DNA of 64,000 bases from DASQPJ01 sp036268355 (GCA_036268355.1 DATAUG010000241.1:14222-78221); one strand, 5' to 3'. Numbered from the stretch's first letter, positions 1 through 9,911 are shown. Notes: a model not told the origin generated them from the letters alone. Program-made: numbers and translations.

Positions 1-678
1 CCGGTGCCGGCCACACCGGGCCGCGGGGCACCCACAACGGACAAGGTCGCGGTCCTGGATGCCCCGGGTGCCACCCAGACCGCCCTGGAGATCGGTCAGC
101 AGGCGTTGGCTCGCACCGATCCCTTGTTCGACGCGGCCGCGGTGGGAAACAAGATCCTCGGCGCCCTCGGGCTGTCCGGTCGGCTGGATCTGAACCTGCG
201 TCAGAACCACGGCTGGACCTACGGATTGTTCTCCAACCTGGCCAGTACCCGCGGACCCGGTTGGTTCGAGGTAGCCGGATCGGTGGAGACCGCACACACC
301 GGCGAATCGGTGCGCGAGATCCTCCGCGAGATCGACCGCATCCGCGACGAACCGGTGACCGCCGACGAGCTGCAACGCGGCAAGGACTCGATCGTCGGCG
401 CGGTCCCGGCGTTGTTCCAGACCTCGGTCGCCGCCGCCTCCACGGTGGGCGACTTGTTCGTGTTCGACCTTCCGACGGACTTCTACCAGGCAATGACCGA
501 GCACGTGGCCGGGGTGACCGCGCAGGATGTCACCGACGCGCTGCATCGGGTGCTCGACCCGGCTGCCCTGCGGATCGTCGCGGTCGGCGACCGCTCGTCG
601 ATCGTCGACCAACTGGCCGAGGTGACCGGCACAACGCCGACGATCGTCGACGCCGCAGGCGAGCCCGCTTCCGGATGA
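1..678 (+). CDS. M16 (insulinase-type) zinc peptidase, C-terminal part; 5' end outside window
   Basis: The frame is open from the first base, so the gene is cut by the window edge and only the last ~225 residues are present. They match the non-catalytic C-terminal half of M16 peptidases: the GRLDLNLRQNHGWTYG segment corresponds to the conserved R-x(n)-G-x-x-Y region that closes over substrate, followed by long helices (SVREILREIDRIRDEPV, TADELQRGKDSIV) and a final beta strand (ALRIVAVGD). The HxxEH zinc site would lie in the missing part. The stop codon TGA at 676-678 is itself the core of a palindrome (CGGATGACATCCG). The next gene is a co-directional glutaminase 180 bp downstream. Family call is firm; the substrate is unknown. 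Confidence 0.85.
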   Translation, partial: PVPATPGRGAPTTDKVAVLDAPGATQTALEIGQQALARTDPLFDAAAVGNKILGALGLSGRLDLNLRQNHGWTYGLFSNLASTRGPGWFEVAGSVETAHTGESVREILREIDRIRDEPVTADELQRGKDSIVGAVPALFQTSVAAASTVGDLFVFDLPTDFYQAMTEHVAGVTAQDVTDALHRVLDPAALRIVAVGDRSSIVDQLAEVTGTTPTIVDAAGEPASG

Positions 679-743
679 CATCCGCGGGCGACGCCTGTCA
701 TCGGGCCGGCACGACGACCAGCATCCGTAGCGGATGACATCCG
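672..743. repeat. Paired palindrome element (locus 1 of 5)
   Basis: CGGATGACATCCG occurs at 672-684 and again, identical, at 731-743, centres 59 bp apart with a 46-nt interval. Each copy is a dyad with 6-bp arms around a single central base. The left copy provides the stop codon of the M16 gene. The layout matches four further elements at 8.5, 16.9, 24.2 and 54.7 kb. Confidence 0.7.
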
Positions 744-858
744 CAGGAGCGCGGGCCTCGGAATAACGTGCCCAGTGGCGCAGCGGCGAAATCTCCCGTT
801 GATCGACAGGCGCTACGGTTCCGTCCGACGACGCCGGGCAATCGATCGGAGGTCGCGG

Positions 859-2744
859 GTGGAACGAGGCAATCTTTCGCGAAAGCCGGAGTCGGTGCTC
901 GGCGCGAGGTTGCGCGCGGTCCACGAAAACCTGATCGACGCGGACGGCGGTCGGGTTGCCGACTACATCCCGGAGTTGGCAAAGGTCGATCCGCAACAAT
1001 TCGGGATCGCGTTGGCCACCGCGGACGGTCATCCCTACTCGATCGGTGACGCCGACCGGGAGTTCACCATCCAGTCGATTTCCAAGCCATTCGTCTACGG
1101 CGTGGCGCTGGACGACCGTGGCCCGGCCGAGGTCATGCGCCGAATCGGCGTGGAACCCTCCGGCGACGCGTTCAACTCCATCGTCATGGACGAGCGAAAC
1201 AACCGACGGCTCAACCCCATGGTCAACGCCGGTGCGATCGCCTGCTCGGCGCTGGTCCGCGGCTCGGGCCTGCAGGAGCGCCGGACGCATCTGCTCGAGG
1301 TGTTCTCCGCCTATGCCGGTAGAGAACTGCAAATCGACGAGGACGTGTACGAGTCCGAGCGTTCCACCGGGCACCGTAACCGAGCGATCGCATACCTGGA
1401 ACTCAGCTCAGGCATGATCAGTGAGCCGGTTGACGAACATCTGGACCTGTACTTCGCCCAGTGCTCGATTCTTGTCACGGCACGGGATCTGGCGATGATG
1501 GCCGCCACGTTGGCGAATGGCGGTGTCAACCCTGTTACGGCCGTCGCGCCGCCGCGCCGAACACCGTCCGTCGGGTGCTGACCGTGATGTCGAGCTGCGG
1601 CATGTACGACTGGTCCGGGGAGTGGATGTACCGAGTCGGGATCCCGGCCAAGAGTGGCGTCGGTGGCGGGATCCTGGCCGTCCTACCCGGTCAGCTCGGG
1701 GTCGGGACGTTCTCCCCGCAGTTGGACGAGTTCGGGAACAGCACCCGCGGGGTGGCGGTGTGCGAGGCGCTCGCCGTCGAGTTCGGCCTGCACCTGCTCG
1801 AGGTGACGTGGGCAGCGGGCAGCGTCGTGCGCCGCCGGTACGACGCCGCCGAGGTGCCGTCGAAGCGCCTGCGTCGCGACGAGGAGCGTACCCACCTGGC
1901 CGCGGCCGGGCGCGCGGTGCACATCTACGAACTACAGGGCGACCTGTATTTCGCGACCGCCGAGCGGTTGGTACGGCAGGTCGAGGAGCATTCCGGTTGG
2001 GCGCGCCACCTCGTGCTGGACGGTCGTCGGTTGAACCGCGCGGTCCCCGGTGCGCTGACGTTGCTCGTCGACCTGCACCGACGGTGCACAGCAAGCGGCA
2101 CCCGGGTGATGTACGCCTCGTGGTCGGACACACTGCGCGCCGCACTGCGCGAAACCCCGGCCGCGGGCGGCCTCGACGACATCGGCGCGGACGACTTCTG
2201 GCCGGACACCGACGACTGCCTGGAGGACTGCGAGGATCGACTGCTGGCCGAGGCCGAAGTGAGCGTCGGCGATCACGAGGAGCTACCGCCCGCGCAGCTC
2301 GACATCCTGCGCGAATTGGGCGAGGCCGAAATGGTCCTGCTCGAACCGTTGCTCACCACGGTCCGATACGCCCCGGGCGAGACGATCGTGCACGAGGGTG
2401 AACAGGCCGAGGAGATCTACTTCCTGGCCGCGGGCAGGGCCACTGCCCGCTTGGCCGCCCAACCGGACAGTACCGGCACGAAGATCCAGATGCGGGGGAG
2501 GCGACTTCGGACCTTCAGCGCCGGGGTGGCGTTCGGCGAGACGGCGTTGTACGAGCGTGCCCGGCGGACCGCGGACGTGATCGCCGACACCGCGGTGACC
2601 TGCCGGGTGCTGCGGGTTGCGGAGCTTCGTGAGCTCGCCGTGGCCCACCCGCAGGTGTACGCGCGGGTGTTGATCGGCGCGGGCAACAACCTGTCCCGAC
2701 TGTTGGGCCGAGCATCGGGCCAGATCCGCGCACTGGACGCCTGA
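859..2744 (+). pseudogene. glsA: Glutaminase A fused to STAS and cyclic-nucleotide-binding domains, frameshifted
   Basis: The gene would deaminate glutamine to glutamate and ammonia. I place the start at GTG 859, preceded by GGAGG at 848-852 with 6-nt spacing. The serine-dependent glutaminase fold is clear: QSISKPF (Ser-x-x-Lys, about residues 73-76), PMVNAGAIA, LSSGMI and, after the break, SCGMYDWSGEW and PAKSGVGGGI. The first frame runs out at a TGA ending at 1581, while the family sequence continues in the next frame from about 1545. One missing G near 1538-1540 (ACGG for ACGGG) would join TG-RRAAAPNTVRRV and give about 628 residues. The C-terminal part has a STAS domain (HIYELQGDLYFATAE) and a cNMP-binding domain with FGETAL...RRTADV. 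A sequencing error is as likely as real decay. The 3' end is 7 bp from the convergent pyrD. Confidence 0.75.
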
Positions 2745-2751
2745 GCGCCTG

Positions 2752-3819
2752 TCAGATCCTTACTTCGCCGATCCGCGCGGCGGCCGCGCGGGCAATTCCG
2801 TGCACCAGGCCCGGCCCGCGGTAGACCAAGCCGGTGTAGAGCTGGACCAACACCGCGCCCACGTCGAACATCCGCATGGCGTCGTCCGGCGAGCCGATCC
2901 CGCCGACCCCGACCACCGGCAGGGCTCCCCCGGACTCCGCCACCACCAGTCGGACCACGGCCAACGCGCGATCCCGCAGCGGACGACCGGACAGCCCGCC
3001 CGACTGTGCGGCGCGAGCCGCATCGTCCGGGGCGAGACCGGCACGCTCGACGGTGGTGTTGGTGGCGACGATCCCGGCGACGCCGCGCGCCGAACAGACC
3101 TCGAGCACCTCACCGACCGCGGCATCGGTCAGGTCCGGCGCAATCTTCACCAGCAACGGCTTCGGCCCGCCCGGGCCGGCCTCGGCCACGGTGTGCCCAC
3201 GCAACTCACGCAGCAGTTCGTCGAGCGCCGCGCGGTCCTGCAGCGAACGCAAATCCGGCGTGTTCGGCGAGCTGACGTTGACCGCAACGTAGTCCGCGTA
3301 GGGCAGCAGGACCTTCAACGACGACAGGTAGTCGCCGGTCGCGTCGGCCACCGGGGTCACCTTGGACTTGCCGAGGCTGATCCCGACCGGGATCGGGGAC
3401 CGCCCGAGCCGCTCCAGCCGCGCCGCCATCGCCTCGGCCCCGGCGTTGTTGAACCCCATCCGGTTGATGATCGCCTCGGAGGCGCTCAGTCGGTACAGGC
3501 GCGGTCGCGGGTTGCCCGCCTGGTCGTGCCAGGTGACCGTGCCGACCTCGACGAAGCCGAAGCCGAGCGCCGCCCAGGCCGGGATCGCGACCGCATCCTT
3601 GTCCATGCCGGCAGCCAGACCGACCGGGTTGCCGAACTTCAGCCCGAACGCCGTGACCGGAGCCCCGACCCGCGGCACGCGATTCAGCACCGCTCGGGTG
3701 CCCGGCGAATCGCTGATCAGGCCGAGGGTGCGAAGCACGCGGGCGTGCGCCGCCTCCGGGTCGCCGGAGCCGGTCGCGAACAACGCCCGCCGCGCCAGCC
3801 GCTCGTAAGCCGCGCTCAC
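2752..3819 (-). CDS. pyrD: Dihydroorotate dehydrogenase (quinone), class 2
   Basis: It oxidises dihydroorotate to orotate at the membrane, passing electrons from FMN to quinone (fourth step of UMP synthesis). About 355 residues. The N-terminal helix region (YERLARRALFATGSGDPE) is the class 2 membrane-docking extension. FMN-site motifs NPVGLAAGMDKD and NRMGFNNAG are present, as is VNVSSPNTPDLR, where class 2 enzymes keep the catalytic serine. C-terminal PVVGVGGIGSPDDA binds the FMN phosphate. The start is GTG 3819 (VSAAYERL), since upstream codons run into a hairpin at 3839-3887. It is last in the leftward pyr cluster; pyrF, which often follows it in actinobacteria, is replaced by the convergent glutaminase gene. 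Confidence 0.93.
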   Translation of the reverse strand: MSAAYERLARRALFATGSGDPEAAHARVLRTLGLISDSPGTRAVLNRVPRVGAPVTAFGLKFGNPVGLAAGMDKDAVAIPAWAALGFGFVEVGTVTWHDQAGNPRPRLYRLSASEAIINRMGFNNAGAEAMAARLERLGRSPIPVGISLGKSKVTPVADATGDYLSSLKVLLPYADYVAVNVSSPNTPDLRSLQDRAALDELLRELRGHTVAEAGPGGPKPLLVKIAPDLTDAAVGEVLEVCSARGVAGIVATNTTVERAGLAPDDAARAAQSGGLSGRPLRDRALAVVRLVVAESGGALPVVGVGGIGSPDDAMRMFDVGAVLVQLYTGLVYRGPGLVHGIARAAAARIGEVRI

Positions 3820-3838
3820 CGCCCCCCCCACCCCGGCG

Positions 3839-3887
3839 TTGCGTCCGGCCAACCCGTCGCTAATAGCGTCGGGTTGGCCGGACGCAA
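3839..3887. repeat. Long hairpin between carB and pyrD, TTGCGTCCGG arm family
   Basis: TTGCGTCCGGCCAACCCG (3839-3856) is exactly inverted at 3870-3887. A T/T mismatch and a small inner CGCT-AAT-AGCG stem close the loop. There is no T tract. The outer arm (TTGCGTCCGG/CCGGACGCAA) recurs in the hairpin at 52657-52706. It lies in the 94-bp gap between carB stop and pyrD start, so it could act as a terminator, an RNA-stability element or a dispersed repeat. Confidence 0.75.
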
Positions 3888-3913
3888 GGGATGGGGGCGG
3901 GGACGGGGGGTGG

Positions 3914-6900
3914 TCATGCGCGGGACGCGTTCAGGGCGGCGGCGTACTCCTGCAGCGAGCGCACGCCGATGTCGCCGCGCAGCAGGGACTCGATGCCCTG
4001 CACGGCGGCGGCGAGCCCGGGCACCGTGGTCACGCACAACGTGTTGGAACCCACCGCCGCGGTTCGGATGTCCCAGCCGTCGACCCGCGACCCGACCCCG
4101 AAGGGCGTGTTCACGATCAGCGCGATCTCGCCGTTCTGGATCCGGGTGACGATCGTCGGTTCGCCCTCGGGCCATGCCTCGGTGGCCGGGCCCGGGCCGT
4201 GATGACCCTTGCGCACCACCGTGGCCGGGACCCCGTTGCGCCGCAGCACATCAGCGGTCCCGCCGGTGGCAAGGATCTCGAAACCCAGGTCGTGCAGGCG
4301 TTTCACGGGGAAGATCATCGCGCGCTTGTCGCGGTTGGCCACCGAGACGAATGCGGCGCCCTTGATCGGCAACGACCCGTACGCGCCGGCCTGGGACTTG
4401 GCGAACGCCGTACCGAAGTTCGTGTCGATCCCCATGACCTCGCCGGTGGACCTCATCTCCGGCCCGAGGATCGTGTCGACGTGTTCGCCGGAGGCGGTGC
4501 GGAAACGGTTGAACGGCATCACCGCCTCCTTGACCGCGACCGGCGCGTCGAAGGGCAGGTCGGCGCAGTCGCCGTGCGGCGGCAACAAGCCCTCGGCGCG
4601 CAGTTGCGGGATCGTCGCGCCGAGCATCACCCGGGCCGCGGCCTTCGCCAAGGGGGTCGCCGTTGCCTTGGACACGAACGGAATCGTGCGCGAGGCACGT
4701 GGGTTGGCCTCCAGTACGTAGAGCACGTCGGCGGCGATCGCGTACTGGACGTTGAGCAGGCCGCGCACGCCGACGCCCCGAGCGATGGCCTCGGTCGCCA
4801 TGCGGATGCGCTCGATGTCCTTGTTCCCCAAGGTGATCGGCGGCAGCACGCAGGCCGAGTCGCCGGAGTGGATGCCGGCCTCCTCGATGTGTTCCATGAC
4901 CCCGCCGAGGAACAACTCGGTGCCGTCGTAGATCGCATCGACGTCGATCTCGACGGCGTCGTCGAGGAATCGGTCGACGAGCACCGGGCGGTCCGGGGAG
5001 ATCTCGGTGGCGCGGGAGATGTAGTCGGCCAGCATCTGCTCGCTGTAGACGATTTCCATGCCGCGGCCGCCGAGCACGTACGAAGGGCGGACCAGTACCG
5101 GATAACCGACGTCGTCCGCGATCGCCTTGGCCTCCACGAACGAGAACGCCGTACCCCACTTCGGGGCCAGCAGTCCCTGCGCCGCCAGCACCCGACCGAA
5201 CGCCCCGCGATCCTCGGCCAGGTGGATCGCCTCCGGCGAGGTGCCCACGATCGGCACGCCCGCTTCCTTCAGCGACCGCGCCAGGCCCAACGGGGTCTGC
5301 CCGCCGAGCTGCACCACGACGCCGATCACCTCCCCGGCCCGTTGTTCGGCGTACACGACCTCCAGCACGTCCTCCAGCGTCAGCGGTTCGAAGTACAGCC
5401 GATCGGAAGTGTCGTAGTCGGTGGAGACGGTCTCGGGGTTGCAGTTGATCATCACGGTCTCGAATCCCGCGTCGCGCAAGGCAAAACTGGCGTGCACGCA
5501 CGAGTAGTCGAACTCCACGCCCTGGCCGATCCGGTTGGGCCCGGAGCCCAGGATTATCACCTTCGGTTTCTGACCCGGCCTCACTTCGGTCTCGGTGTCG
5601 TAGGACGAGTAGTGGTACGGCGTGTGTGCCTCGAACTCCCCCGCGCAGGTGTCGACGGTCTTGTAAACCGGACGGATCCGCAGGGCGTGTCGCACCCCGC
5701 GGACCACGGCCTCGGGCAAGCCTCGGATCTCGGCGATCTGGGCGTCGGAGAATCCGTGCCGCTTGGCGATCCGGAGCAGGTCGGGGTCGAGCTGCTCGGC
5801 GGCGGCCAGGTCGCCGGCGATCTCGTGCAGCAACAGCAATTGGTCGACGAACCAGGGGTCGATGGCGGTGGCCCGGTTGACCTCTTCCGGGGTTGCGCCC
5901 GCCCGCAGTGCCCCGATCACGTCGCGCAGCCGTCCGTCGTACGGGGTGGCGATCTTCTCGAGCAATGCCTCCCGGTCGCCCGGTGCGCCGGCCCAGGACA
6001 GCGAGGCGTCGCGTTTCTCCAACGATCGCAGGGCTTTCTGGAGCGCCTCGGTGAAGTTGCGGCCGATCGCCATCGCCTCGCCGACGCTCTTCATGTGCGT
6101 GGTCAACCGAGGGTCGGCCGCCGGGAATTTCTCGAACGCGAATCGGGGCACCTTGACGACCACGTAGTCCAACGTGGGCTCGAAGCTGGCCGGGGTCACC
6201 TGCGTGATGTCGTTACGGATCTCGTCGAGGGTGTAGCCGATCGCCAATCGGGCGGCGATCTTGGCGATCGGGAACCCGGTCGCCTTGGACGCCAGCGCCG
6301 AGGACCGCGACACCCGCGGGTTCATCTCGATCACGATGAGCCGACCCGTCGAGGGCTCCACCGCGAACTGGATGTTGCAGCCGCCGGTGTCCACCCCGAC
6401 CGCGCGGATGATGTCGATAGCGACGTCGCGCATGCGTTGGTATTCGCGGTCGGTGAGGGTGAGCGCGGGCGCGACGGTTATCGAGTCGCCGGTGTGCACG
6501 CCCATCGGGTCGAGGTTCTCGATCGAGCAGATCACGACCACGTTGTCCGTGCGGTCGCGCATCAGCTCGAGTTCGTACTCCTTCCAGCCGAGGATCGACT
6601 GCTCCAGCAGCACCTCGGTGGTCGGGCTGGCGGCCAGGCCGGATCCGGCGATGCGGCGCAAGTCGGCCTCGTCGTAGGCCATCCCGGATCCGGCGCCGCC
6701 CATGGTGAACGACGGCCGGACGACCACCGGGTAGCCCAGGTCCACGACGGCCTTCAAGCAGTCGTCCATCGAGTGGCAGATCGTCGAACGCGCGGACTCG
6801 GCGCCGATGTCGGCGACAATCTGCTTGAAGCGTTCCCGGTTCTCCCCGGCGTTGATCGCCTCGACGTTGGCGCCGATCAGCTCGACCCCGAACTCCGCCA

Positions 6901-7222
6901 GGGTTCCGTTGGCGTGCAGGGCCATCGCGGCGTTCAGCGCAGTCTGCCCGCCCAGGGTCGCCAGCAGTGCGTCGGGACGTTCCCGCTCGATGACCTTGCG
7001 CACCATTTCCGGCGTGATCGGCTCGACGTAAGTCGCGTCGGCGAACTCCGGATCGGTCATGATCGTGGCCGGATTCGAGTTGATCAGGCTGACCCGAAGC
7101 CCCTCCGAACGCAGTACCCGACAGGCCTGCGTCCCGGAGTAGTCGAACTCGCAGGCCTGACCGATCACGATCGGCCCGGAGCCGATCACCAGCACCGAGC
7201 TGATGTCGTCACGCCGTGGCAT
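3914..7222 (-). CDS. carB: Carbamoyl-phosphate synthase, large subunit
   Basis: It makes carbamoyl phosphate from bicarbonate, ATP and ammonia delivered by CarA; the product feeds both pyrimidine and arginine synthesis. At 1102 residues it has the usual length. The start is ATG 7222 (MPRRDDISS), preceded by GGGGAGAG; a longer frame upstream lacks a better signal. Two homologous synthetase halves are visible. The first opens VLVIGSGPIVIGQACEFDYS and contains an ATP-grasp segment (IVIEMNPRVSRSSALASKA). The second opens KVIILGSGPNRIGQGVEFD near residue 560 and contains VLEANPRASRTIPFVSKA. The last ~150 residues (KGAAFVSVANRDKRAM onward) form the methylglyoxal-synthase-like allosteric domain. It follows carA by 66 bp. 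Confidence 0.97.
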   Translation of the reverse strand: MPRRDDISSVLVIGSGPIVIGQACEFDYSGTQACRVLRSEGLRVSLINSNPATIMTDPEFADATYVEPITPEMVRKVIERERPDALLATLGGQTALNAAMALHANGTLAEFGVELIGANVEAINAGENRERFKQIVADIGAESARSTICHSMDDCLKAVVDLGYPVVVRPSFTMGGAGSGMAYDEADLRRIAGSGLAASPTTEVLLEQSILGWKEYELELMRDRTDNVVVICSIENLDPMGVHTGDSITVAPALTLTDREYQRMRDVAIDIIRAVGVDTGGCNIQFAVEPSTGRLIVIEMNPRVSRSSALASKATGFPIAKIAARLAIGYTLDEIRNDITQVTPASFEPTLDYVVVKVPRFAFEKFPAADPRLTTHMKSVGEAMAIGRNFTEALQKALRSLEKRDASLSWAGAPGDREALLEKIATPYDGRLRDVIGALRAGATPEEVNRATAIDPWFVDQLLLLHEIAGDLAAAEQLDPDLLRIAKRHGFSDAQIAEIRGLPEAVVRGVRHALRIRPVYKTVDTCAGEFEAHTPYHYSSYDTETEVRPGQKPKVIILGSGPNRIGQGVEFDYSCVHASFALRDAGFETVMINCNPETVSTDYDTSDRLYFEPLTLEDVLEVVYAEQRAGEVIGVVVQLGGQTPLGLARSLKEAGVPIVGTSPEAIHLAEDRGAFGRVLAAQGLLAPKWGTAFSFVEAKAIADDVGYPVLVRPSYVLGGRGMEIVYSEQMLADYISRATEISPDRPVLVDRFLDDAVEIDVDAIYDGTELFLGGVMEHIEEAGIHSGDSACVLPPITLGNKDIERIRMATEAIARGVGVRGLLNVQYAIAADVLYVLEANPRASRTIPFVSKATATPLAKAAARVMLGATIPQLRAEGLLPPHGDCADLPFDAPVAVKEAVMPFNRFRTASGEHVDTILGPEMRSTGEVMGIDTNFGTAFAKSQAGAYGSLPIKGAAFVSVANRDKRAMIFPVKRLHDLGFEILATGGTADVLRRNGVPATVVRKGHHGPGPATEAWPEGEPTIVTRIQNGEIALIVNTPFGVGSRVDGWDIRTAAVGSNTLCVTTVPGLAAAVQGIESLLRGDIGVRSLQEYAAALNASRA

Positions 7223-7288
7223 GCGCTCTCCCCTCGGCTGTATCGATCGCTGCCAAATGCACGCGGCCACGGCCGGAACTATTGATCA

Positions 7289-8440
7289 TCAGGAAACCGG
7301 AATCCGGCTGTTGCCGCGCGCATTGGCCGACCTGTCCATCAGATTCGTGAACCGGTCGAACAGGTAGCCGGCGTCGTGCGGCCCGGCAGCGGCTTCCGGG
7401 TGGTACTGCACGGAGAATGCCGGCACGTCGAGGCACTCCAGACCCTCCACGACATCGTCGTTGAGGCAGACGTGGGAGACCTGCGCCCGGCCGTACCGCG
7501 TCTGCGCGACGTCCTCGCGCGGGGCGTCGACAGCGAACCCGTGGTTGTGCGCAGTGATCTCGACCCGTCCGGTGGTGCGATCCATGACGGGTTGGTTGAT
7601 CCCGCGGTGACCGAAGCGCAGTTTGTACGTGCCGAACCCGAGCGCCCGGCCGAGGATTTGGTTTCCGAAGCAGATCCCGAACAGCGGGACCGCGGCGTCG
7701 AGCACGCCTCGGGCAAGTTCCACGGCGTAGTCGGCGACCCCTGGGTCGCCCGGACCGTTGGACAGGAACACCCCGTCCGGCTCGCGGGCCAGGACCTCGG
7801 CGGCGGTCGCGGTCGCCGGAACCACGTGCACCTCGATCCCCCGCTGCGCCATCCGGTGCGGGGTCATCGCCTTGATCCCGAGGTCGACGGCCACCACGGT
7901 GAACCGCCGCACCCCGATCGCCGGGACCACATACGGCTGCGCGGTGCTGACCCCCTTGGCCAGGTCCGCGCCGAGCATGCTCGGGCTCGCGAGCACCCGC
8001 GCGTGCAGCGCGGCGGCGTCGTCGGCGACGCTCGACACCCCGACCCGCATCGCGCCGGCGTCGCGCAGATGCCGGGTCAACGCGCGGGTGTCGATGCCGC
8101 AGATCCCGACGACTCCCGCAGCTTCGAGATCGTCCTCCAACGACCTGACGGACCGCCAGTTCGACGGGATCCGGGCCGGGTCGCGCACCACGTAGCCGGC
8201 CACCCAGATCCGGCTGGACTCCGGGTCCTCGTCGTTGACGCCGGTGTTCCCGATGTGCGGCGCGGTCATCACCACGACCTGCCGGTGGTACGACGGGTCG
8301 GTCAACGTCTCCTGGTAGCCGGTCATGCCGGTGTTGAAGACCGCCTCGCCGAACGTCTCCCCGACGTGGCCGTAGGCCTGGCCGCGGAACGTCGTCCCGT
8401 CCTCCAGCACCAGCAGTGCCGGTCCCCTGCCCACGCTCAT
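7289..8440 (-). CDS. carA: Carbamoyl-phosphate synthase, small (glutaminase) subunit
   Basis: It hydrolyses glutamine and channels ammonia to CarB. About 383 residues. ATG 8440 (MSVGRGPALL) follows GGGGAGGG, so the extra codons open upstream, which cross palindromic DNA, are discarded. The N-terminal domain has TFRGQAYGHVGETFGEAVFNTG. The C-terminal class I amidotransferase has the nucleophile in LFGICFGNQILG, the loop ITAHNHGFAV, and the His/Glu pair in QYHPEAAAGPHD. The residue after CFG is Asn where E. coli has His, a variant I recall from other actinobacterial CarA. A 181-bp gap with three palindromes separates it from pyrC; the small membrane-protein gene often found between pyrC and carA in actinobacteria is absent. 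Confidence 0.96.
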   Translation of the reverse strand: MSVGRGPALLVLEDGTTFRGQAYGHVGETFGEAVFNTGMTGYQETLTDPSYHRQVVVMTAPHIGNTGVNDEDPESSRIWVAGYVVRDPARIPSNWRSVRSLEDDLEAAGVVGICGIDTRALTRHLRDAGAMRVGVSSVADDAAALHARVLASPSMLGADLAKGVSTAQPYVVPAIGVRRFTVVAVDLGIKAMTPHRMAQRGIEVHVVPATATAAEVLAREPDGVFLSNGPGDPGVADYAVELARGVLDAAVPLFGICFGNQILGRALGFGTYKLRFGHRGINQPVMDRTTGRVEITAHNHGFAVDAPREDVAQTRYGRAQVSHVCLNDDVVEGLECLDVPAFSVQYHPEAAAGPHDAGYLFDRFTNLMDRSANARGNSRIPVS

Positions 8441-8471
8441 TGCCCTCCCCCGCCAACGCCTCCGAACACTT

Positions 8472-8568
8472 GGGGTGTCACCCCCACTGTCGGTGGGGGT
8501 GACACCCCCACCGACACGCACGGCGCCCGACTTGCACCGATCTGTCCCCTCGATCGGGGTGACACCCC
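8472..8568. repeat. Paired palindrome element with an extra copy (locus 2 of 5), pyrC-carA gap
   Basis: GGGGTGTCACCCC (8472-8484), GGGGGTGACACCCCC (8495-8509) and GGGGTGACACCCC (8556-8568) lie between the pyrC stop and the carA start. The last two are 60 bp apart centre to centre, the spacing seen at the other loci. The third copy extends as CGAT...ATCG. A weaker GGGGGCTGACGTCCCC follows near 8587. Confidence 0.8.
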
Positions 8569-8621
8569 ATCGGGAAAGGGCGGGCTCCAGGGGGCTGACG
8601 TCCCCAACCGGATAAGCCGCC

Positions 8622-9911
8622 TCATGCGAGCTTCCCGTCCAGCACCGTCGGCCTGCCGCGCAGGAAGGTGGCGTAGACCGTCCCGGGCAGCGTGCGTCCG
8701 CGGTACGGGGTGTTGCGGCTGCGCGAGGCCAGGGCGTCGCGGTCCACGGTCCAGGTGGTGCTCGGGTCGTAGAGCGTCAGATTTGCCGGGGCGTCGACCG
8801 CGATCCCGCGGCCGTGTCCGTCGACCCGGCCGATGCGGGCCGGGCGGGTCGACATCCGGTCGGCGACGCCGGCCCAGTCCAGCAGGCCGGTGTCGACCAT
8901 CACCTGCTGCACGACCGACAGCGCCGTCTCCAGGCCCAGCATGCCCATGGCCGCCGCGGCCCACTCGCAGTCCTTGTCCTCATCCGCGTGCGGGGCATGG
9001 TCGGTGGCCACCGCGTCGATCGTGCCGTCGGCCAGCCCGATCCGCAGCGCCTCGACGTCGGCGGCGGTACGCAGCGGCGGGTTGACCTTGTAGATCGGGT
9101 CGTAGGAGGCGATCAGTTCGTCGGTGAGCAACAAGTGATGTGGCGTCACTTCCGCGGTGACGTCCCAACCCTTGGACTTCGCCCAGCGGATCAGCTCCAC
9201 CGAACCGGCCGTCGACACGTGGCACACGTGCAGCCGGGAGCCGACATGTGCCGCCAGCAGGCAGTCCCGGGCGATGATCGCCTCCTCGGCGACCGCGGGC
9301 CAGCCGCCCAGGCCCAGGACACCGGAGACCTCGCCCTCGTTCATCTGGGCGCCCTCGGTCAACCGCGGTTCCTGGGCGTGCTGCGCGATGACGCCGTCGA
9401 ATGCCTTCACGTACTCCAGGGCCCGGCGCATGAGCAGCGCGTCGGACACACAGTGCCCGTCGTCGGAGAAGACCCGCACCGCCGCCGGACAGGTGGCCAT
9501 CGCACCGAGTTCGGCCAACTGCTCCCCGGCCAGGCGGACCGTCACCGCACCCACCGGACGCACGTCGGCATGACCGTGCTCCAGGCCCAACCGCCAGACC
9601 TGCTCGACAACCCCGGCGGTGTCGGCGACCGGCGAGGTGTTGGCCATCGCGTGCACCGCGGTGAACCCGCCGAGGGCGGCAGCCTGGGTCCCCGACGCAA
9701 CGGTCTCGGCGTCCTCGCGCCCGGGCTCCCGCAGATGGGTGTGCAGATCGACGAGTCCGGGCAGGGCGATCAGGCCTGCGGCGTCGACCACGTGCGAGCC
9801 CGGCGCCGAGCAGCCGCGCCCGATCTCGACGATGCGACCGTCCGCGATCAGCAGGTCGGTCGCGTCCCCACCGAGTGGCCGCACACCGCGGATGGTGAAG
9901 GAATTGATCAT
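8622..9911 (-). CDS. pyrC: Dihydroorotase
   Basis: A cytoplasmic zinc amidohydrolase that cyclises carbamoyl aspartate to dihydroorotate. 429 residues, class I type. Metal and substrate residues are visible: DLHTHLREPGRED near residue 58, VCHVSTAGSVELIRWAK with a His ligand, and the catalytic Asp in ATDHAPHADEDKDCEW near residue 305. The C-terminal NLTLYDPSTTWTVDRD strand and RNTPYRGRTLPGTV are typical of actinobacterial PyrC. Its ATG overlaps the end of pyrB by 4 bp, which suggests coupled translation. Downstream lies the palindrome-rich gap before carA. Confidence 0.96.
   Translation of the reverse strand: MINSFTIRGVRPLGGDATDLLIADGRIVEIGRGCSAPGSHVVDAAGLIALPGLVDLHTHLREPGREDAETVASGTQAAALGGFTAVHAMANTSPVADTAGVVEQVWRLGLEHGHADVRPVGAVTVRLAGEQLAELGAMATCPAAVRVFSDDGHCVSDALLMRRALEYVKAFDGVIAQHAQEPRLTEGAQMNEGEVSGVLGLGGWPAVAEEAIIARDCLLAAHVGSRLHVCHVSTAGSVELIRWAKSKGWDVTAEVTPHHLLLTDELIASYDPIYKVNPPLRTAADVEALRIGLADGTIDAVATDHAPHADEDKDCEWAAAAMGMLGLETALSVVQQVMVDTGLLDWAGVADRMSTRPARIGRVDGHGRGIAVDAPANLTLYDPSTTWTVDRDALASRSRNTPYRGRTLPGTVYATFLRGRPTVLDGKLA

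Noticed and set aside
4251..5501. Long Arg-rich open frames inside carB and many other genes on both strands
   Set aside because: They are GC-rich shadows of real genes, with no motifs, biased codons or start signals of their own.
8472..8568. CRISPR-like repeats (GGGGTGACACCCC recurring)
   Set aside because: Only two or three copies per site, intervals too variable in content, and no cas genes in the window. The pattern fits paired palindromes, not an array.
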